From the NCBI GenBank assembly GCA_910584725.1, contig CAJUBE010000022.1, positions 1 through 58,292 of the forward strand: a stretch of DNA of 58,292 nt, read 5' to 3'. Below are positions 1 through 8,184 of the stretch, piece by piece. The translations under genes were made by a program, and so were the position numbers. The notes below the pieces were generated by a model. That model was not told where the DNA came from. It did not search any database and saw only the letters and a program-made list of their open reading frames with translations. Source of the stretch: an uncultured Lachnospiraceae bacterium. GTDB lineage: Bacteria > Bacillota > Clostridia > Lachnospirales > Lachnospiraceae. The stretch's first letter is position 1. Every line of letters begins with the position of its first letter.

Positions 1-10
1 GTTTCACTCA

Positions 11-38
11 GGAGAATGCCTGAAATACGGCATTCTCC
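11..38. repeat. Dispersed hairpin repeat, copy 1
   Basis: A perfect inverted repeat with 10-bp arms (GGAGAATGCC / GGCATTCTCC) and an 8-nt loop. The same hairpin with almost the same flank (a GGATTTGAG-like stretch) recurs at 40595-40622 upstream of aroK, so it is a dispersed REP-like element rather than a one-off terminator. There is no T tract. Confidence 0.75.
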
Positions 39-125
39 GCACGGATTTGAGTCACGGTTAAGTTGTGAGACATGGTGGTTGGTATGGAAAAATTAGGGTA
101 ATCGGAACAAAAAGAAAAAAATGGG

Positions 126-154
126 TTGCGAAGTTCGGAAAATAATTATATGAT
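126..154 (+). promoter_or_regulatory. Putative sigma-A promoter for ftsZ
   Basis: TTGCGA and TATGAT are separated by exactly 17 nt, about 50 nt upstream of the chosen ftsZ start. Called by eye from the consensus; no mapped transcript start is available. Confidence 0.5.
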
Positions 155-204
155 AAAATATATGATTGTGCATGGAGTATGTGGAAGTAGAAGGAGGAAT
201 CACC

Positions 205-1419
205 TTGCTTGAAATTAAGTCGAATGAAGCGGAGTCCGCTGCGAAGATTATCGTGGTCGGTGTCGGCGGCGCGGGCAATAACGCTGTTAATAGAATGATA
301 GATGAAGAGATAGACGGTGTGGAGTTTATCGGTATCAATACAGATAAACAGGCTTTGCAGCTTTGTAGAGCGACCAGACTGCTGCAGATCGGTGAAAAGC
401 TGACCAAGGGACTTGGCGCCGGCGCGAAGCCGGAGATCGGTGAGAAGGCGGCGGAGGAGAGCTCCGAGGAAGTGGCTCAGGCATTAAAGGGGGCGGACAT
501 GGTGTTTGTCACCTGCGGCATGGGCGGTGGCACCGGAACCGGCGCGGCTCCCGTGGTGGCCAAGCTTGCGAAGGATATGGGTATTCTGACCGTCGGCGTT
601 GTGACGAAGCCTTTCCGCTTTGAGGCGAAGGCGCGTATGACAAATGCGCTGGCAGGGATCGAGAAGATTAAAGATAATGTAGATACGCTGATCGTGATTC
701 CGAATGATAAGCTTCTTGAGATTGTGGACAGGCGTACTACCATGCCGGAGGCTCTTAAGAAAGCGGATGAAGTGCTGCAGCAGGCGGTACAGGGTATTAC
801 CGACCTGATTAATATGCCGGCTATCATCAATCTGGATTTCGCGGATGTGCAGACCGTTATGAAGGACAAGGGTATTGCGCATATCGGCATTGGCACCGGG
901 AAGGGCGACGATAAGGCGGCGGAGGCTGCCAAGATGGCGGTGGAAAGCCCGCTGCTTGAGACGACGATCACCGGTGCGACCCATGTGATTATCAATGTAT
1001 CCGGCGATATTTCTCTGGCGGATGCCTCCGACGCTTCCGATTATGTGAGGGCGCTCACGGGTGACGAGGTGAATATTATTTTCGGTGCCATGTATGATTC
1101 CAGTATGACAGACACCTGCAATGTCACTATTATCGCTACAGGCATTGAGGAGAAGGCGGCCAGACAGGGCGCCGGGCTCGGCTTTAAGAGCGGATACATA
1201 ACCCCCACTTCCCTGCAGGGAAAAGGCGCAGTGGGCACGGGCTCGGGATTGAGCGCGTTTGCGGCGTCCAACATGGGATTGAAGCAGCCGATTGCCTCGC
1301 AGGGCGGACAGGCTAAGGGGCAGGCAGGGCTTAGGCCCATCGGGATTCAGAAAACAAACGATATCAAGAGTTCCGTGGAGGAGAAGTCGCTGGATATTCC
1401 GAGTTTCCTGAGAAAATAG
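205..1419 (+). CDS. ftsZ: Cell division GTPase FtsZ
   Basis: Tubulin-like GTPase that polymerises at mid-cell to form the division ring. The GTP-binding signature GGGTGTGAAP, the N-terminal nucleotide-binding segment VGVGGAGNNAVNRM and the C-terminal conserved tail ending DIPSFLRK are all present, and 404 aa is a normal length. I chose the TTG at 205 because AAGGAGG lies 7 nt upstream; the in-frame ATG at 166 has no ribosome site. A strong hairpin terminator follows. Placement just before spoIIGA-sigE matches the conserved Firmicutes order. Confidence 0.97.
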   Translation: MLEIKSNEAESAAKIIVVGVGGAGNNAVNRMIDEEIDGVEFIGINTDKQALQLCRATRLLQIGEKLTKGLGAGAKPEIGEKAAEESSEEVAQALKGADMVFVTCGMGGGTGTGAAPVVAKLAKDMGILTVGVVTKPFRFEAKARMTNALAGIEKIKDNVDTLIVIPNDKLLEIVDRRTTMPEALKKADEVLQQAVQGITDLINMPAIINLDFADVQTVMKDKGIAHIGIGTGKGDDKAAEAAKMAVESPLLETTITGATHVIINVSGDISLADASDASDYVRALTGDEVNIIFGAMYDSSMTDTCNVTIIATGIEEKAARQGAGLGFKSGYITPTSLQGKGAVGTGSGLSAFAASNMGLKQPIASQGGQAKGQAGLRPIGIQKTNDIKSSVEEKSLDIPSFLRK

Positions 1420-1446
1420 AAGAATATAATCATATGAAAAGACGTG

Positions 1447-1479
1447 AAATACCACAGGAGAGGATCCTGTGGTATTTTT
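1447..1479 (+). terminator. Rho-independent terminator after ftsZ
   Basis: Perfect stem (AATACCACAGGA paired with TCCTGTGGTATT) around a 5-nt loop, followed by a run of T. It separates ftsZ from the sporulation genes spoIIGA-sigE. Confidence 0.92.
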
Positions 1480-1630
1480 ATTCGTTAGAAAAGTGCGTTC
1501 TATAAAATAAAAGCTTTCCCGCTCGAATTTTGTTGTGATCTGTCTGGAAAAATAGAGGAAATGCTCCCCGATTATGACAGAATATGCACACGGCATTTCC
1601 TATAATGAAGAGGAAATACGGAGGTGGAAT

Positions 1631-2443
1631 GTGTATTACAAATTATATATTGACAGTGTTTTCATCCTGCAGATGACGGCGGATCTGTATCTGCTGTCCC
1701 TGGCCGGACAAATTATGCGGCGTACTGCCACGCGCCGGAGAATTTGGCTGGGAGCGGCAGCGGGAGCCGGGCTGAGCTGTGTAAGTCTGATGATACCGGT
1801 ATGCACGGTGGGAGCCAGGCTTTTACTCGGCTCCGTGCCTGTCAGTATGTGTATGATGTGTCTCACCTATCGGATACACGGTGTGCGCAGTCTTCTTCGG
1901 GCGTCTTTGCTGATGGCTGCCGCCGGCTTTTTTTTCGGCGGCGGCATGATATGGATTCTGAATCGCTTAAGAGCCGTTATGAAGGGGGGCGGAGGTCTTT
2001 TCTTAACCCTGGCGGCAGGCGCTTTGTCCTATCTGCTTCTGGAAGTCGTTTTACGGAGGCTCATGAGACGGCGGGCGGACAGCCTGCGGATCGTGCGCGT
2101 TTATGTGCCGGACTTGGGACAGGAAATCCGTGTAAAGGCGCTGGTGGATACGGGGAACCATCTGTCCGATCCCATAAGCGGCGCGCCGGTGAGCGTAATC
2201 AGCAGCAAAATTGCCCGCTGTATGGCATCCTGTCTGTCTCAGGAAAAGTTTCATGCGATTCCGTACAGGAGTGTGGGAAAACAGAGCGGGATTCTCTCCG
2301 CCTATGAGCTGCCGGCGCTTTTGATCGAGGAGACAGGAGGGACGCTCAAAAGAGAACATGTCATAGTTGCGGTTTGTGATACGGGAATATCGGAGGACAG
2401 TGCGTACCAGATGATATTACACCCCGGGCTATTAGAAAACTAG
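1631..2443 (+). CDS. spoIIGA: Sigma-E processing peptidase SpoIIGA
   Basis: Membrane-bound aspartyl protease that removes the pro-sequence of sigma-E in the mother cell. The N-terminal half is a string of hydrophobic segments (several membrane helices up to about residue 140). The C-terminal half carries the protease motif ALVDTGNHLSDP, with the catalytic Asp in DTG. The GTG at 1631 is preferred because GGAGGTGG lies just upstream; an earlier in-frame ATG at 1574 adds 19 residues without a ribosome site. The sigE gene starts 11 nt after the stop, so the two are clearly co-transcribed. Confidence 0.93.
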   Translation: MYYKLYIDSVFILQMTADLYLLSLAGQIMRRTATRRRIWLGAAAGAGLSCVSLMIPVCTVGARLLLGSVPVSMCMMCLTYRIHGVRSLLRASLLMAAAGFFFGGGMIWILNRLRAVMKGGGGLFLTLAAGALSYLLLEVVLRRLMRRRADSLRIVRVYVPDLGQEIRVKALVDTGNHLSDPISGAPVSVISSKIARCMASCLSQEKFHAIPYRSVGKQSGILSAYELPALLIEETGGTLKREHVIVAVCDTGISEDSAYQMILHPGLLEN

Positions 2444-2454
2444 GAGGAAAAAAG

Positions 2455-3195
2455 ATGGTTTTAAAAGTGGCAATTCCCGGTAAGATTCAGTTTAAGATGG
2501 TACATAGGGATCAAAAATTCCTGATGACCAGGCAGGGGGATATTCATTACATAGGAGGGGCAGAGGTGCTTCCGCCGCCTCTCGAAAGTGAAAGGGAGAA
2601 TGAGATCATCGGCGATCTGGGAACGGAATATGAGGACGAGGCAAAGTCGATTTTGATAGAGCATAACTTAAGATTGGTGGTGTACATTGCGAAAAAGTTT
2701 GACAATACGGGCGTGGGTGTGGAGGATCTGATTTCCATCGGAACCATCGGACTGATTAAGTCTATCAACACCTTTAATCCGGGAAAGAACATTAAGCTTG
2801 CGACCTATGCCTCACGCTGTATCGAGAATGAAATTCTGATGTACCTGAGAAGAAATAACAAGCATCGGATGGAAGTCTCCATTGACGAGCCGCTGAATGT
2901 GGACTGGGACGGCAATGAGCTTTTGCTCTCGGATATTTTGGGGACGGATGAGGACGTGATATACAAGAATCTGGAGGATGAGGTGGAGAGAAAGCTGCTG
3001 ATCCGGGCGATCGCCAAGCTGTCAGAGCGGGAGCAGACGATTATCCGCCTGCGATTCGGGATCGGGAACGCCGAGGGGAAGGAATTGACTCAGAAGGAGG
3101 TGGCGGAACTGCTTGGCATTTCCCAGTCCTATATTTCCAGACTGGAGAAAAAAATCATGCGGCGGCTGAAAAAGGAGATGAGCAAGGATAGTTAA
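2455..3195 (+). CDS. sigE: Sporulation sigma factor SigE (pro-form)
   Basis: RNA polymerase sigma factor for early mother-cell transcription in sporulation. Sigma-70 region 2 (the NLRLVVYIAKKF to RNNKHRMEVS span, with DLISIGTIGLIKSI) and region 4 (LSEREQTIIRLRFG, then the helix-turn-helix ELLGISQSYISRLEKK) are intact. The first 25-30 residues are a plausible SpoIIGA-cleaved pro-sequence. 246 aa is typical. A ribosome site (AGGAGG) precedes the ATG. Unlike Bacillus, sigG does not follow directly: it lies about 33 kb away on the other strand, beyond the tail locus. Confidence 0.96.
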   Translation: MVLKVAIPGKIQFKMVHRDQKFLMTRQGDIHYIGGAEVLPPPLESERENEIIGDLGTEYEDEAKSILIEHNLRLVVYIAKKFDNTGVGVEDLISIGTIGLIKSINTFNPGKNIKLATYASRCIENEILMYLRRNNKHRMEVSIDEPLNVDWDGNELLLSDILGTDEDVIYKNLEDEVERKLLIRAIAKLSEREQTIIRLRFGIGNAEGKELTQKEVAELLGISQSYISRLEKKIMRRLKKEMSKDS

Positions 3196-3250
3196 TTCCG
3201 CAATCCCGCATAATTGATGTCAAATTGTGCTGAATTGATCGGAGATATGT

Positions 3251-3279
3251 TTGCTTTTTGTCTCCGGTGCGCGTATAAT
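3251..3279 (+). promoter_or_regulatory. Putative promoter of the HD-GYP/GGDEF regulator
   Basis: TTGCTT-N17-TATAAT in the 202-nt gap between sigE and the next gene. A small hairpin (ATGTGC/GCACAT) lies at about 3331-3345 in the leader. Confidence 0.45.
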
Positions 3280-3397
3280 AAAAAAAAGATATTGTTATCT
3301 GACACAGGACGAAGCGGGGCGAAGGGTTTCAAATGTGCTTTGCACATGAACTGTGAAGGAATCGAACAGTTTGTTACATAATTAGTATGGGGGACAA

Positions 3398-5392
3398 ATG
3401 AAAAAGATAATCTTGATTGTCGATGATGACAGACTGACACTGTCGACGGCTCAGAAACTGCTGGAGGGAAAGTACAAGGCGGTAGCCGTAAATTCGGGAA
3501 AGCAGGCGTTTAAGTATCTGGAGCGGCATACGCCGGATCTGATTCTTCTGGATATCAATATGCCGGAAATAGGCGGTTTTGAGGTGATGGCGACACTGCA
3601 GAAGGATCCGCACTGGAAGAAGATTCCGGTGATTTTTCTGACGGCTGACCGCAGTGCGGAGACGGAGATCGAGTGTTTTCGTGTGGGGGCAAACGATTAT
3701 ATAGCCAAGCCCTTCGAGCCGAATATCATGCTGAGCCGGATCAGAAGCACGCTTGAACTTGACGGTTATCGGAAGGATCTGCAGCGCAGACTGGATGAAA
3801 AGACGAAGGAGATGGAGCGCATCACGATTCAGGCGATTATGACGGTCGCCAATACCGTGGATGCGAAGGATGATTATACAAAAGGACACTCCATGCGGGT
3901 GGCAGCGTACTCCGAGCTCTTAGCGCAGCGTCTGGGCTGGTCTGAGGAGGAGATTCAGAACATTTATTATGTGGCGATGCTGCATGATGTGGGAAAGATT
4001 GGCGTACCCGACGCTGTGCTGAATAAACCATTTAAGCTGACGGATTTGGAATTTCGCCTGATCAAAGGGCACACTCTTGTAGGCGCTGAGATTTTGAATG
4101 ACTTTAAGATGTTTCCCAATGTCAATGTGGGCGCAAAGTATCACCACGAGCGCTATGACGGCAGGGGATATCCGGAAGGGCTAAAGGGAGAATCCATTCC
4201 GCTGGTGGCTCGGGTGATCGGTCTGGTGGATTCCTATGACGCTATGACCAGCAACCGCGTGTACCGCAGGCGGCTGAATGACGAAGTGGTCATGCAGGAG
4301 CTGGAAAAGGGAAAGGGAAGTCAGTGGGATCCTGAACTGGTAGATATTTTTGTAGATCTGATCAAAGAAGGGGCTTTAGAAAAAATGTGGATGCCCGAGG
4401 AGGATCTGGCTACGCCGATTTTCGACAGCGGCAAGATCATGGGCATTACCATGGGCAACGAGAATGTATTGGAATCCCCTGTTGATTATCTGACAGGGCT
4501 TCTGAGCAGACAGAAAGGAGAGCACGATATCTCCTTAAGCCTGCGCGCGGAGGGCGGCAGCCTGATGCTGATCGATCTGGATCATTTCCGGCACATTAAT
4601 GATGTGCACGGCCATCTGATGGGAGATTATGCCTTGAAAGTGGTTGCCGACGTGCTGCGGGAGGTCTGCGGGAATGAGATTGTCTGCCGAACCGGCGGGG
4701 ATGAGTTCCTGTATTATCTGGCGGGCATTACGGACGAGGAGGTCGTCACACAGAAGGCGGAGGAGCTTTTAGAGGCGTTTTCCAAAAAGCAGGAGGAGGT
4801 GGAGGTGCTCAAGGATGCGGAGCTTTCCATAGGCATCAGTATCTCCGGGTCGGACGGCAGAGAGTTTGATGAGCTTTACCGAAGGGCCGATAAGGCGCTC
4901 TATCTCGTGAAACAGAGCAGAGGCAAACATTACGGCTTCTTCCAGAGGGCCGGTATTCTGCGGACGCCCGAACAGTCCCAGAGCGATCTCGACAAGATTA
5001 TGGAGGCCATTAAGAACCAGGAGACTTATCAGGGCGCGTTCCAGGTGGATTACGACGAGTTCAACCATGTGTACGATTTCGTGAAGCATATGTCGGCGCG
5101 CAGCAAGAAGGAGACGCAGCTTCTTCTCTTTACCCTGTTCTCCTCAAACGGCAGCGAGGTCAGGCTGGACCGCATGGAGACAGCCATGCAGTGCATGGAG
5201 CAGGCAATATGCAAATCCCTGCGCGGTGTGGACGTGGGCGCGAGATACAGCAGCTCGCAGTTTTTGGTGGTGCTCCTCGGCACGGAGCGGGAGAATGTGC
5301 GCGTGGTCACGGATCGTATCGTGCAGAATTATTTTAAGCTTTACGGGGAGAAGGATATCACGCTGACTTATGATATTGCGAAGTTTGGGTGA
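3398..5392 (+). CDS. Response regulator with HD-GYP and GGDEF domains
   Basis: A three-part cyclic-di-GMP signalling protein. Residues about 1-120 are a receiver domain (acidic pocket DDD at 9-11, phospho-acceptor D52, AKPFEP lysine motif). Next comes an HD-GYP phosphodiesterase domain (MLHDVGKIG, then HHERYDGRGYPEGL), then a GGDEF cyclase domain with an intact TGGDEF at about residue 430. The last 130 residues look like a second, degenerate GGDEF fold (RYSSSQFLVVLL at the expected place). Having both synthase and hydrolase signatures leaves the net activity open. No partner kinase is adjacent. It lies outside the tail locus, which starts just after it on the other strand. Confidence 0.9.
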   Translation: MKKIILIVDDDRLTLSTAQKLLEGKYKAVAVNSGKQAFKYLERHTPDLILLDINMPEIGGFEVMATLQKDPHWKKIPVIFLTADRSAETEIECFRVGANDYIAKPFEPNIMLSRIRSTLELDGYRKDLQRRLDEKTKEMERITIQAIMTVANTVDAKDDYTKGHSMRVAAYSELLAQRLGWSEEEIQNIYYVAMLHDVGKIGVPDAVLNKPFKLTDLEFRLIKGHTLVGAEILNDFKMFPNVNVGAKYHHERYDGRGYPEGLKGESIPLVARVIGLVDSYDAMTSNRVYRRRLNDEVVMQELEKGKGSQWDPELVDIFVDLIKEGALEKMWMPEEDLATPIFDSGKIMGITMGNENVLESPVDYLTGLLSRQKGEHDISLSLRAEGGSLMLIDLDHFRHINDVHGHLMGDYALKVVADVLREVCGNEIVCRTGGDEFLYYLAGITDEEVVTQKAEELLEAFSKKQEEVEVLKDAELSIGISISGSDGREFDELYRRADKALYLVKQSRGKHYGFFQRAGILRTPEQSQSDLDKIMEAIKNQETYQGAFQVDYDEFNHVYDFVKHMSARSKKETQLLLFTLFSSNGSEVRLDRMETAMQCMEQAICKSLRGVDVGARYSSSQFLVVLLGTERENVRVVTDRIVQNYFKLYGEKDITLTYDIAKFG

Positions 5393-5413
5393 GGAACGGT
5401 GTGAAAGAGGATA

Positions 5414-5445
5414 GGGGATAGAAGAATGTGAGGTTCTTCTGTCCC
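5414..5445. terminator. Hairpin between regulator gene and tail locus
   Basis: GGGGATAGAAGAA pairs with TTCTTCTGTCCCC (one G-U) across an 8-nt loop, between two convergent genes. It could stop transcription from both sides, but no clear T tract follows on either strand. Confidence 0.5.
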
Positions 5446-5476
5446 CTCTCCAAATTTTAGTTCTATGCCTCGTTAA

Positions 5477-5584
5477 TCAGGTGTTTTCCGACAACCACTG
5501 ATCGACTGCTTTTCTCCACAGCTTCGGCACATTCTCAACGGTGATCTCGCCGTTTTTTATCTTCAAACCATAAAATTTTCCCAT
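5477..5584 (-). CDS. Small tail-operon protein (35 aa), XkdX/CD1375-like
   Basis: The last gene of the tail operon. Reading begins MGKFYGLKIKNGEI and ends in a WLSENT tail. The ATG overlaps the TAA of the preceding gene by one base (TAATG), which points to translational coupling and supports a real gene despite its size. Tiny basic/aromatic proteins in this position, after the tail-fibre genes, are common in clostridial phages (XkdX or CD1375 families); assignment to either is from memory of the pattern only. Function unknown. Confidence 0.6.
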   Translation of the reverse strand: MGKFYGLKIKNGEITVENVPKLWRKAVDQWLSENT

Positions 5585-5973
5585 TATGCCATCCCTCCTT
5601 CCTCAGCCAGTCCGCTGATTGCTGCGCCCATATCGGCAATGGCGCCGTCATGCACGCGGAGTTCTGCCGTCAAAGAGACGATCTGCTCTCTCAATTTTTC
5701 GATTTCGAGTTCGGTTTCATCCTTTTCCCGAAGATAGAAGTGGCAGACAACAGCATCCTTTTCTCTTGTTGACAATTCATGGTCAACGGCAAGGTCACTC
5801 AGCCGGTCGATGAAATCCCCGTTTTCTGACGTGAGCGTTACGGTTTTTAAGCCGTCTTCTGTGAGATTCTCCCACATGTTTGCGTAATCGGACGGATTGA
5901 CCATGAGATCAAATATGGTTGAACCGTCGTTTACACCGATTTCTGCATTGTTTGATAAGATAAGTTTTAACAT
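5584..5973 (-). CDS. Tail-operon protein after the fibre gene (129 aa)
   Basis: No recognised catalytic motif. The first half is a mixed fold and the last third (about residues 90-120) is a likely coiled coil (ELEIEKLREQIVSLTAEL). The position, directly after the BppU-type fibre gene with an AGGAGG ribosome site, suggests a baseplate, fibre or fibre-assembly role like other small coiled-coil proteins there. It overlaps the next small gene by one base. Confidence 0.65.
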   Translation of the reverse strand: MLKLILSNNAEIGVNDGSTIFDLMVNPSDYANMWENLTEDGLKTVTLTSENGDFIDRLSDLAVDHELSTREKDAVVCHFYLREKDETELEIEKLREQIVSLTAELRVHDGAIADMGAAISGLAEEGGMA

Positions 5974-5994
5974 TTTTGAGTCCTCCTTTTTGTT

Positions 5995-8145
5995 TTAGGT
6001 TGATGTATAGAAAAGAATGCCTTTTCTATTCGCAAACTGTGTTCCTGATGATACATTTCTGATTTCTGCAACAAAAGCTATGTTTTTTCGTTTGTCTTCG
6101 CTGCCGCCCCACATTCTTGATCGCAAAACTTTATAACTTGAAATGTAATTAGAAAGATTGGGGACGGCAGAAACAATAGCATTTTCCGCAACATAAATGT
6201 AAATTCCATATTTTACATATGCCGGTGCAGTATTAACGCTTGCAGCCTCGATCAGTGTCGGAATGCTGCTTTGCGGTGCGGCCCCGACACTCACACTATA
6301 CAGCCCGTCATATCCCGTGTCAGGATACACCGTCATCGATGATGAGCCGGGGGTAACCGATTTCGACTGATACTTGTATTGCCCCGGCTGTTCTCCGATT
6401 GGCGGCAGGATCAGATATGCCATGTCGCCGTAGGAATGCACGGAGCCGTCTTTGGTATATGTGGCGGTGAGGGTGTTTTCTCCGGCGGCAAGGTTGAGCG
6501 TAAGAGATGTTTCGCTGGATTTCAAACCGCCTGTCGCGCTTAACACGGTCGTTCCGTTTAAGGTAATGGTCAGCTTGTCCGCCGATTCCGTTGCGGTTCG
6601 CCAGCCGATATATGCCGTCGCTGCAGAGGGAACCGTCACCTTCCACGTCGATGTCGCTGTCGAGGAGTTGACGCCCCTGTTGTCGGCAATCCACCTGTCG
6701 CCGCTCCTTGTAAACTTGTATGAGCCGTTTGCGGTGTTTCGCCAAAGCAAAATATCGGGAGCGGTTGGAATCTTTCCGATATTGGCCGACATTGTCGCAA
6801 ATGCCGCATCAGCCGCCGTGGTAACGCCTTTTGCAGTGATGGCATTGGCGACCGCTGTTTTACCATCACTGACAGATTTTTTTAAGTCGTTTACCTCGGA
6901 TTTCGATGCAAACAGAGACTCCGCTTTTGTCCTTATATAGCCCCAGAGAGCGGATAATTTTCTGCGCCGATATACCGGCCGACTGATCGACGGATCGTTG
7001 CCGTTACTGTACTGCGATATGAAATAATCGCTATCGTACAGGGTATCGCTTTCCCCGCCGGGTGTTAAACCATTCGCCAGCGCGTCGAACGCATCCTGCG
7101 CTGTCGCCGCTCCCGTTCCGCCCTTGCTGATCGGCATAATCCCGGTAAATTCTTCAATGCCCCATGTCGGGCTGGTATCTTCCATGCCGCTGAGTTTCTC
7201 TGCGAGCGCGTCAATTAAGTCTTTCATGACTTTTCCCTGTTTCGCGGATAAAGGCTTATCCGTAACGATAGAGGTAAGATTGTCGACGACATCGGATACG
7301 TTTACTTTGCCTTCCGCCAATTCATCCAAAAGAGCCCTTATGTCATCATGGGAAGCGGCGGAGGCGTTATGATTGGCAACTGCCGAATCAATGGCTTTTT
7401 GCTGCGCGGTAGATACGGGTTTGTCCATATCGGATGTATTGTCCACATTGCCAAGCGACACTTGTGCCTTGGTGACTTTATGCGGATTGTTATGATCTGA
7501 TTTATGCGTATGTAAATTCTCGCTAACCATCTTTACGGAATTGGGTGTGGCGGCATCTGTGACGGAACTGCTCGTTGTGGAGTCAACAAGCCTGACAACG
7601 CCCGGATTATTTAAATCCGCGTCGTACAACTCATGTCTCGGAATCTTTGCGTTTTCATCCAGAGAAGGTACGCCGTCCGGCCGGTCTTTTTCTTTCTTGA
7701 ATACCAGATCTCTTTTCATGGCCTCCAAATCCAGAATAAGATCAATGATATTTTTGTAGATGTCGGTGGACAGCAGATTTTCGTCGTTGTGGACGGCTTT
7801 TCTGACCACGATGTTAAAGCGGCTGGAGGTATACTGTTTTCCTGTGTCGTCGCTTAAAACGAGCTCGCATTTTACGGTGCCGGGAACGGCGGTAAGCTGT
7901 TTGGTCATTTTTATGGCGACCCGGTTATCCTGTATACTGCACCAGTCGTTGGTGTCGATCTGTTTCCCGTCGGGTTTTACGGCTTTCAAAAAAACATAGG
8001 TGTTTTCGGGTATGGAAAAGCGTTTTCCATCGTTCGTGAAAGCGATGGAGATGACCCGCTCGGTATCATATTGGGACACGGGCAGATTGATGATGCCTGT
8101 GTCGTTGTAGAAACCGAGGGTGATATCTTTACTTAATAGTTCCAT
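5995..8145 (-). CDS. BppU-type baseplate upper protein / tail fibre
   Basis: Receptor-binding fibre of the tail. The N-terminal ~125 residues read like a BppU N-terminal domain (LLSKDITLGFYNDTG start and a beta-rich PDGKQIDTNDW region), which docks fibres to the baseplate. A fibre-repeat region follows (NPHKVTKAQVSLGNVDNTSD, then KPLSAKQGKVMKDLID), then an Ala/Thr-rich shaft and a beta-rich C-terminal half (about residues 470-716), the likely receptor-binding tip. AAGGAGGA precedes the ATG. It follows the tail-tip gene by 39 nt. The tip would set which strain the particle binds. Confidence 0.82.
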   Translation of the reverse strand: MELLSKDITLGFYNDTGIINLPVSQYDTERVISIAFTNDGKRFSIPENTYVFLKAVKPDGKQIDTNDWCSIQDNRVAIKMTKQLTAVPGTVKCELVLSDDTGKQYTSSRFNIVVRKAVHNDENLLSTDIYKNIIDLILDLEAMKRDLVFKKEKDRPDGVPSLDENAKIPRHELYDADLNNPGVVRLVDSTTSSSVTDAATPNSVKMVSENLHTHKSDHNNPHKVTKAQVSLGNVDNTSDMDKPVSTAQQKAIDSAVANHNASAASHDDIRALLDELAEGKVNVSDVVDNLTSIVTDKPLSAKQGKVMKDLIDALAEKLSGMEDTSPTWGIEEFTGIMPISKGGTGAATAQDAFDALANGLTPGGESDTLYDSDYFISQYSNGNDPSISRPVYRRRKLSALWGYIRTKAESLFASKSEVNDLKKSVSDGKTAVANAITAKGVTTAADAAFATMSANIGKIPTAPDILLWRNTANGSYKFTRSGDRWIADNRGVNSSTATSTWKVTVPSAATAYIGWRTATESADKLTITLNGTTVLSATGGLKSSETSLTLNLAAGENTLTATYTKDGSVHSYGDMAYLILPPIGEQPGQYKYQSKSVTPGSSSMTVYPDTGYDGLYSVSVGAAPQSSIPTLIEAASVNTAPAYVKYGIYIYVAENAIVSAVPNLSNYISSYKVLRSRMWGGSEDKRKNIAFVAEIRNVSSGTQFANRKGILFYTST

Positions 8146-8184
8146 GGTGTTCCTCCTTCTTTAAAGAAATAAGGAGCAGAGGCG

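Noticed and set aside
484..1596. Long minus-strand open frame (370 codons) over ftsZ
   Set aside because: Antisense shadow of a conserved gene with no ribosome site and an unlikely composition.
1480..1630. Spo0A box upstream of spoIIGA
   Set aside because: Expected from biology, but no convincing TGTCGAA-type match was found by eye.
3349..3375. Third LexA box upstream of the HD-GYP/GGDEF gene (GAACAGTTTGTTA)
   Set aside because: The second half does not read GTTC at the required 4-nt spacing.
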